Assembly: GCA_030549775.1 (NCBI GenBank)
Contig: CM060174.1
Coordinates: 9,662,527 to 9,726,526 of the forward strand
Source: Tamarix chinensis
Lineage: Eukaryota; Streptophyta; Magnoliopsida; Caryophyllales; Tamaricaceae
DNA length: 64,000 nt
Direction of reading: 5' to 3'
The translations under genes were made by a program, and so were the position numbers. Under the pieces are notes generated by a model that had not been told where the DNA came from, did no database searches, and was given only the letters and a program-made list of their open reading frames with translations. The first letter of the stretch is position 1. Each line of letters begins with the position of its first letter. Shown here piece after piece: positions 59,201-64,000 of this stretch.

Positions 59201-60903
59201 TATCCATATTATCTAATTAGGATTAATGAAAGCATTGAGGACGATTGGTGATTGTAGGCCAAAGGGGCTTGTGTGTGTGGTGATGCATGACTGGCCTTGA
59301 TGGCCAGCAGCAGGGATGGCAGGGCTTTGGAGCTGGCGCAGGAAGGAGAGTAGAGGGACTGGGAAATTATTTTCTGGTGACTAATATCTAGCTTGTTTAA
59401 CTAGTTTGGCTAAGCCCTATTAGGAATAGCACAACACTCTCTTAATATCTATAAAGTAATACTAAACATGTGACTAAATCATACCCTATGGATATCTAAC
59501 TAGATATATCTTAAAGACTACTACATAACTAATTAAAATTTCTCCAAAAGTTGCTAAACAAGATAGATACTCAATATTCCCAAATCATATCAAACTTACA
59601 TAAAAAGTAAAATATGGGCTAGATTGTGTTTGCCTTGGAGGCTCTCATGAGTCGAGCCTTATAATGCTCCTTGTCACATATGACATGGTCTGCTCACTTG
59701 GTGTCACTGTCAGGAACTATTGCCGTCTAGCAGTCTTAATAATTTAAAGAATGAATACATTAATAGATGAAGGGAGAAAAAGGCCAAAACTTAGGTGTAA
59801 CTCTTGATATTTAAGCAGAATGATCATGAATAAGCTGTCTACCTTCTTCCTGATCATTTCCTCTGTTGTCATTCCCTTATATCTGGCTTGCAGTTGGAAA
59901 TTCACATAGTTATGCTTCTGGGCCAAATACTGGTGGGCCATCAATTGGACCTCCTCCAGTGATCTCAAACAAAGCTCCTACTCCCCAGCCAGCAAGTAAT
60001 GAGGTGTACTTAGTCTGGGATGATGACCCTATATCAATGGTTAGTTTCTTTAATTGAGCATCTGCATTCTGATATTAGGAGGGGGAAGAGGGAAATAAAA
60101 ACCCATTTCGTATTGCTTGAAATTGTTGTGCAGGAAGAAAGAAGGATGTCACTACCAAAGTATCAGGTGCATGATGAGACCAGCCAGGTAAGTTGGAACT
60201 GCCCAGAATCTTATTACATTTTGGCACTAAATTTCAGAACGCTCAAAATGCCTTGTAGGTCATGTTATTTGTTGCTCTGCCTTCTTTTCTTAAATATGCT
60301 ATTTTTAAATATATTTTTGGAATTCTATGGTTGTTTATATTGAAAAACAACATGATCTTGATGAAAATGTAAAAGATAAACATTTTTTCGTAAATGATTT
60401 TCTTGATATTCTACATCTAACTTCTACATCCAGTTCCCTCGCAACTTGTGCTGCTCTTGTGGGCATCAAAAGATTCAAGTAGGTATTCAATTTGTTTGCT
60501 GTTCTTTAGTTTTGCAAATCTGACAAGTACTATGCGATTGGTTCAAGGTTCCCTCAATCTTGCTTCAGCCCTGCACGTTTTCAGTGTATGTATTTTATGG
60601 TTTGAAAATTGTAAAATGCTCCTGGGTTATATTTGTATTCTGCTATGCGTGATTTGAAAGTGTCTTGGGTTTGGGTTGAAGACAAGCATGGCCAAGAGCC
60701 ATTAGCATTTCTTGTTATCTTTTATGACTTTGCAGTACTTTCCAGGTCAGCTTCTGTCTTAAGTTCTGTTAAGAAGCATCCCCTATGTGAGATATCTGAT
60801 TGGTGCATAACTGTCTCCTATTTGTGTCCAGATGAACTCGATTGATGCAGCCATTGATAGAAGAATATCTGAAAGCAGGCTTGCGGGTAGGATGCCTTTC
60901 TAG
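41228..60903 (+). CDS. SUF4: SUF4-like C2H2 zinc finger protein (BuGZ/ZNF207 superfamily), 7 exons, 366 aa
   Basis: Coding exons: 41228-41421, 43174-43274, 46127-46250, 53965-54374, 59894-60039, 60134-60187 and 60832-60903, all with GT-AG borders. Joined they give one uninterrupted 366-residue frame; Arabidopsis SUF4 is nearly the same length. The start is set by an in-frame TAA at 41189-41191 and the MGKKKK opening of the family. Domains: finger 1 C14/C17/H30/H35, finger 2 C38/C41/H54/H59, then [11 protein letters not shown] (about 79-89), a proline-rich disordered middle (about 110-275), [16 protein letters not shown] (about 284-299), a GLEBS-like [12 protein letters not shown]...LPKY (about 318-335) and a conserved tail ending RMPF. 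In Arabidopsis, SUF4 binds the FLC promoter and works with FRIGIDA to delay flowering; animal BuGZ binds BUB3 and microtubules. Which role holds here is inference. The gene looks intact; its 19.7-kb span comes from repeat-filled introns. Confidence 0.95.
41422..43173 (+). other. SUF4 intron 1 (1752 bp)
   Basis: Splits the codon for Lys65 after its second base (GTATGA donor, GAAG acceptor). It contains a run of 13 or more G near 41629-41641 and no clear transposon. Reading into it from exon 1 gives a stop at 41456-41458, that is, a 76-residue product with both zinc fingers and nothing else. Confidence 0.9.
43275..46126 (+). other. SUF4 intron 2 (2852 bp)
   Basis: Phase 1 intron (GTATTA donor, CCTCAG acceptor). 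It holds a poly-C run at about 43591-43600, a (TA)n run at about 44826-44850 and a C-rich ACCCCCACCCCC patch at about 46026-46041. No transposon or gene was recognised; the open frames in it have no family features. Confidence 0.9.
47393..47555 (+). mobile_element. 5'-truncated non-LTR retroposon (LINE 3' end) with poly(A)
   Basis: A 10-bp direct repeat AAAAGCACTT flanks it at 47383-47392 and 47556-47565. The 3' end reads TTGTAATCC...AATAAAATCT...TTATCG followed by an A run, that is, an AATAAA signal and a poly(A) tail typical of plant L1-type LINEs. Only about 160 bp remain and there is no coding part, so a SINE or processed transcript is a possible alternative. Confidence 0.65.
49118..49165 (+). 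repeat. Inverted repeat arm, pairs with 51905-51956
   Basis: CATCAACCTAATATATTAG and the following TTTTAATTTTGGCTACCATC recur on the opposite strand at about 51905-51956 with few changes. The flank at 49030-49110 also resembles, in direct orientation, 52875-52965. The pair may be parts of an old element later hit by the hAT-type insert. Confidence 0.55.
51972..52840 (+). mobile_element. hAT-type non-autonomous element with AGGCG-rich ends
   Basis: The inverted ends are CAGTGTTTGAAAA at 51972-51984 and TTTTCAAACACTG at 52828-52840. A perfect 8-bp target duplication CTTGGGTC lies at 51964-51971 and 52841-52848, the length made by hAT transposases. Both subterminal zones are packed with AGGCG/GGCGC copies in opposite orientation, as expected of transposase binding sites. 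The interior has a 64-bp direct duplication carrying TATATCTGCATATATTTTTT (52426 and 52490) and no transposase. Confidence 0.88.
52966..53226. mobile_element. Foldback MITE, 261 bp
   Basis: It starts GTTCAATTACA and ends with the complement TGTAATTGAAC. Around 85-90 bp at each end pair imperfectly, with shared landmarks CCAATTAGGTGAATCATATTT/CCAATTAAGTTAATCATATTT and CAATTAGGTCA. The short centre is unpaired. A clear target duplication was not found. No coding potential. Confidence 0.75.
54536..54703 (+). repeat. Tandem duplication, 86-bp unit, two copies
   Basis: The second copy starts at 54622. Both carry AATGAATA.AATGGTATATATTCAT and a shared GTGTAGTTCTTTTCATTGATG, with few differences. 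Confidence 0.85.
55233..55345 (+). pseudogene. Coding-like fragment, copy 1
   Basis: Across a frame change, the plus strand can be read as [14 protein letters not shown] and then [20 protein letters not shown]. The minus strand at 58691-58933 gives a similar stretch, [20 protein letters not shown] and [12 protein letters not shown]. Similarity at protein level between two inverted arms suggests that the repeat carries a coding segment, either its own or captured. I do not recognise the family. Confidence 0.4.
55389..55940. mobile_element. Non-autonomous element with GCGGTC-rich inverted ends
   Basis: CAATTAAATCGCGGTC at 55414-55429 is matched by GACCGCTATTTAATTG, ending at 55931. CG-rich words (GCGGTCGCG, CGTCGCG) crowd the left end and TAGTGGTCGCTA and AGCGGGACCGC the right. 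An 8-bp direct repeat AACAAGCC at 55381-55388 and 55941-55948 may be the target duplication. It leaves unequal distances to the matching inverted segments, so borders are tentative. hAT-like is the best guess. Confidence 0.55.
56179..56741 (+). mobile_element. hAT-type non-autonomous element, diverged relative of the intron 3 copy
   Basis: Ends CAATGTTTGAAAAGG and CCTTTTCAAACACTG. The flanking 8-mers CGATAGAC (56171-56178) and CAATAGAC (56742-56749) differ at one base. Subterminal zones have AGGCGC-type words on the left and GCGCCT on the right, fewer than in the intron 3 copy because of decay. The interior is AT-rich with no transposase. Confidence 0.85.
56750..57410. other. Intronic stretch with no recognised content
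   Basis: More even base composition than its surroundings, with short broken frames in both directions. It could be decayed transposon coding DNA but no motif could be named. Confidence 0.4.
58691..58933 (-). pseudogene. Coding-like fragment, copy 2 (80 codons)
   Basis: An open frame from 58933 to 58691 on the minus strand, with the [20 protein letters not shown] segment that matches copy 1 at 55233-55345. A second, shortened copy of its coding DNA lies in the tandem duplication at 59001-59222. The frame points away from the inverted end at 59628 and into the element. Function unknown; it may be a captured piece of a host gene or a decayed transposon protein. Confidence 0.4.
58751..59222 (+). 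repeat. Tandem duplication, 250-bp unit, second copy shortened by 28 bp
   Basis: Unit 1 is 58751-59000 and unit 2 is 59001-59222. They are nearly identical apart from loss in unit 2 of about 28 bp of CAGCCTCCAGGATTGCAACA-like sequence. Near identity implies a recent event. A third, more diverged relative of the flanking part (GACGATTGGTGATTGTAGG) occurs at about 58468-58486. Confidence 0.88.
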
Positions 60904-61160
60904 CCAAGTCAAGAAACTTGAGTCCCAATAGAAATTATTACTTTGCTGGAGTTTTCTTCTAGAGCAGATTTCTCAACAGTTGTATTTGCCAGCAGGAGCG
61001 AGTCAATTTATTTGCTAGGGATTGAAGCATCGCAGATCCACAGGCTGACATTTTTCATTTTAAATCTTGGCAGAGGACATGTAAGTCTTCTGCAGTAGAC
61101 CACAGTCCTTATTATTGTAACAAAAGCTGCGTTTATAATTTTCCTCATCTAGAGATCATT
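60904..61160 (+). other. SUF4 3' untranslated region, probable
   Basis: Sequence following the stop codon. It is less AT-rich than the intergenic DNA beyond and has no canonical AATAAA; TTATTGTAACAAAA near 61112 could serve as a weak plant polyadenylation region. The end is a guess. Confidence 0.35.
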
Positions 61161-62706
61161 ATTTTATTATCTAATATGAGGATGATACATAACGCCAGTT
61201 TTCATACGCGACTAAGAATTTCTTCTAATGAGGCTCCTTTGAGCACATTTTTTTGTCTCTGGCATATCTTCGTTTTTTGTTGATGCTTGCTTGTTTCGCG
61301 GGTGCCCATTATCCATTTTATTCACTGTTGTGAGTGGTTAGCATCCAACCGGGAGTCAAGGATATGATCCAATCCGTTCCTTGTGACATCTCGTACATGC
61401 GATTCGTTTGCAGATTATAAGGCGTCTGGAGTGAATCAGGTGATGCATAAAGAGAAAAAGAAAAGAAAAGATCTTATTATGTGCGTATGGTTATAACTCA
61501 AGTAAAATTAACAAGTGAATGGGGTCTAATGCGCACCGTTCTCTGAAAAACCAAATGTTGCTATGGCATGTATCATACGTAGGAGCCATACTGCACAAAA
61601 AATGTAACCGCTGAGCATTCATGGGTAATTTAAATCCGCTAAATGAAATAAGAAATGAGATGTTTATTAAATTTTCAGACATCTATATATTATAGTTTTT
61701 TTTTCTTTGGTTAATACTTGTTGAAAATTATGACAAAAAATAAGGGCTGTTAGTGACCAGTGAGTTCATTCTCTTAACAAGTCACTTTTGAGTAGTTCAG
61801 TATATGGTCTAACAACGTTTAGCAAAGGACTTTGCACACTGCATGCTACCAACCATCCCCCCCCCCTTCTTTTGTTATGCCTCAATGAGGCAAAGCTCAG
61901 GATCATGGCAGGACTCCAGGGTCCGTCAGTGTCACCACCAGTGAGTTAAGTCACTCTCGAGTATAGGTTATCATTTCAAATTTTGTATATGATCCAAATA
62001 TAAAAACAATTTACAGGGGCCTTCGGCCTGGTTAATTTATCATGAACGATTTGGGTTTGCAGGTGTTTTTTTTTTACAGGTGAATATTATGTAAGGGGCT
62101 CGACTCTTCTACAGTTGGTTTTTATCACAATCACTAAAAAGTAGATCTTGGTTCACGTATACATGAAAATTTTATCGGTGGCAGCTTAATAGTTAAATTT
62201 TAAGTAATTTAGGAAGCCAGATGAGCTCGGAGAAAACTCACCGGTCTGCTCCTCCGTTCATCTCATTGGTGTCCGATGTTAAGGTTAAAAAGTTCAAAAC
62301 CAAAACTGATTCAAGGGCTGAAAATAAGCAGCACTTTATACAGTGGCACTGAACTTCAAATGAGATCATAATATTATGGAGAAGGAGAACAACTTTGGGC
62401 CCACAAAATAGATCAAGGCCGAGTTAGACACGTTCAGAATGTTCAATTTGATAGAAAAGTATTTGAGACTTAATACACATTAGAATTTTTTATCTTGTCG
62501 TAAAAAGTTTTAGATATATATGGAATAATTTGAAATATTATAGAATGAAGTGGAATAATCTAAAAAACTCTTATATATAAAAGATATTTTAAGGGAATAT
62601 TCTATATTCCTAAATGTAGAAATATAGTAGAATAGTCTAAAAAAAATATCTAGACTTATCCTATATTGTATGAAAATTTGGTAACATTCTCTTCCATAGA
62701 AGGAAC
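61161..62706. other. Intergenic stretch downstream of SUF4
   Basis: No gene, RNA gene or element border recognised. A C run lies at 61857-61866. The TGAGGCAAAGCTCAGGATCATGG-like region near 61885-61910 is unassigned. Confidence 0.5.
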
Positions 62707-62709
62707 TAA

Positions 62710-63997
62710 GACTATGTTTGGTTTACGAAAAAAAGTAAGGAAAGGAAAAAAAATTTGGATGGAAAATTATTTGCACGTATTTAGTTAGCTGAAAAATTAG
62801 AAAGAAAAAAAATATAGAGAAAAATGTTAATGAAAGTTACATAGGTAGATTTTCCTTCCGAGGAAAGAAAGAAAATCTGTAAGAAAAGTTCTGCAACTTC
62901 CCTCCCGACTCCCCCGACTCTCGACTTACCTCCATCAAAACCCACTAATGGAATGATCCACATGATTCCGACAGGGCTTATAAATATGATTTTGTTTCAT
63001 CCTGATTCTGACAAGATTATTACTCGGGGCGATGGATAATGCTTGATGCTGCCGAACAATTCTTATTAGAGGTTGGGTGGCCGGGGGAGGGTGGGTGGAG
63101 TGAATGCGACTTTATTGTATTGTAGCAAAAAGTTTGGATTTTCGTCTCTGTTGTGAAATTATGAGCATAAACACTGCTTGGTAAATGTAGTTATATAAAA
63201 TAAGAGGCTTAGAGTGAGTTATCTATTAAATTAGTTATCTACCATAATAAATTATTTAATTTTTTAAAACTAGATAATAAGTATGAATACTAATTTTTTT
63301 ATAGAGCGATCCAAAAAAGTGGTCAAATTAACGCACAAGGCTTTTGCTACGACTAGTATCATAACAATTATGGATAGACGAATATAGATATAGGTATGGA
63401 GGAAAAAAAATACTCACGGAATTTGGATACGGATATTGGTATATATTTTCTTATTAGGTTTGGGTAACAGATAAAGGATACCCGATACGTTGTCATCCCT
63501 AATTAATAGTTTATGGAACAAACAAGTGTATTAGTAACAAGCTATGTTTTTTCTCTTTTTATGTTTGTTGTAGCATATTTTAAATGGAAAGGAATATGAA
63601 ATATTTTATATTTTTTTTATATTTTTTTGAAAATTATTGTGAGTTATTCATGTAATATTTTAGAATTGTTTTGTAAAAAAATTTTGAAATTAGTATTGAT
63701 TTTATAGAGTTTTTATAAATTTTTTAGAAATTTTATGTAATTTTTTACGTATCAATATAATATTTTTATTTTAATTAAATATATAAAAATACTTAAATAA
63801 TAACATTTAACTTTTCTTAAAATTTTCTTTCTATATACCAAACACTAAAAATATTTTTTAAGAATTTAATTTTCCATAAAATTTTCTCCAACAACCAAAC
63901 AAAGGAAAGAAAATTAATTTCTTTCATTTTCTTTCCTTTAAATTTTTTTCCTCTACATTTTTCTTTATGCTTAACTTTCTTCAAACCAAACAGGGCC
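62710..63997. mobile_element. PIF/Harbinger-type non-autonomous element, 1288 bp
   Basis: Left end GACTATGTTTGGTTT and right end AAACCAAACAGGGCC are inverted relative to each other, flanked by TAA at 62707-62709 and 63998-64000. GGNNNTGTTTGGTTT-type ends with a 3-bp TAA/TTA duplication are the mark of Tourist-like PIF/Harbinger elements. Both arms are purine- or pyrimidine-rich (AAGGAAAGGAAAA and its complement). No transposase frame is present. An internal CGGATATTGG...GGATACCCGATACG segment (63430-63500) looks like a nested small element. The right duplication lies exactly at the window edge. Confidence 0.72.
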
Positions 63998-64000
63998 TAA

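Larger units (their letters stand above)
54757..59628. mobile_element. Repeat with three related arms, two direct and one inverted; class unknown
   Basis: Arm A (plus, from 54757) starts CAATCTAGCCTGATATTTTA. Arm B (plus, from about 57411) starts TAGCCCAATATTTTGC. Arm C is the inverted match ending CTAGATTG near 59628. Each continues with TTTTATGCAAGTTTGTTAT-like sequence and a TCTTATTTAGTGG-like segment. Arms A and B also share a CT-rich part with CACACACCACCGCC-like wording about 300-650 bp further in. The outer ends (54757 and 59628) look like long terminal inverted repeats of one element, but no target duplication was found, so nested copies are equally possible. Confidence 0.45.
54375..59893 (+). 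other. SUF4 intron 4 (5519 bp)
   Basis: Phase 1 intron (GTATGG donor, TTGCAG acceptor). It contains an 86-bp tandem duplication, a repeat whose arms occur three times (54757, 57411 and inverted at 59628), a GCGGTC-rich element (55389-55940), a hAT-type miniature element (56179-56741) and a 250-bp tandem duplication (58751-59222). Confidence 0.9.

Overview
The window is nuclear DNA from a land plant, most likely a flowering plant with a repeat-rich genome. It has one recognisable host gene, split into seven GT-AG exons over about 20 kb, set among LTR retrotransposon remains and small DNA transposons. The species cannot be read from the sequence. No bacterial-style operons, CRISPR arrays, rRNA genes or tRNA genes were seen.

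Layout: 1-40 kb is a retrotransposon graveyard. It opens with LTR pieces in head-to-head orientation (1-2056 minus, 2057-5058 plus). A decayed Ty1/copia-like tail follows, with polypurine tract and LTR (to about 8.9 kb), then gene-free AT-rich DNA and a minus-strand LTR (about 11.4-13.85 kb). Next is an outer solo LTR (14326-22462) split by a younger, 5-kb solo LTR (16222-21236), each with its own target-site duplication. A decayed Ty3/gypsy chromovirus of the Tekay/Del type follows (about 25.4-33.1 kb), then a decayed Tat-lineage gypsy element (about 34.3-37.95 kb) and two abutting minus-strand LTR pieces (to 39921). Most of these LTRs start with TGTAATACCCC-like sequence and end in GGTGTTACA-like sequence, and appear to be one family.

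41.2-60.9 kb holds the host gene, a plant SUF4 homologue of the BuGZ/ZNF207 superfamily. Splicing the seven exons gives a 366-residue protein: two C2H2 fingers, a proline-rich middle and a GLEBS-like C-terminal motif. Introns 3 and 4 (7.7 and 5.5 kb) have been enlarged by hAT-type miniature elements with AGGCG-rich ends, a foldback MITE, a 5'-truncated retroposon with poly(A), and a repeat with inverted arms carrying a coding-like fragment. Downstream, a PIF/Harbinger-type element with TAA duplications (62710-63997) closes the window.

In Arabidopsis, SUF4 works with FRIGIDA to activate the floral repressor FLC; in animals BuGZ binds BUB3 at kinetochores. Which role applies here cannot be decided from sequence. 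I found no new multi-gene system. The points most worth checking are the dated nesting of LTRs, the hairpin-bearing tandem arrays inside LTRs, the methylation-like decay of the gypsy element, and the intron-retention products predicted for the SUF4 gene.
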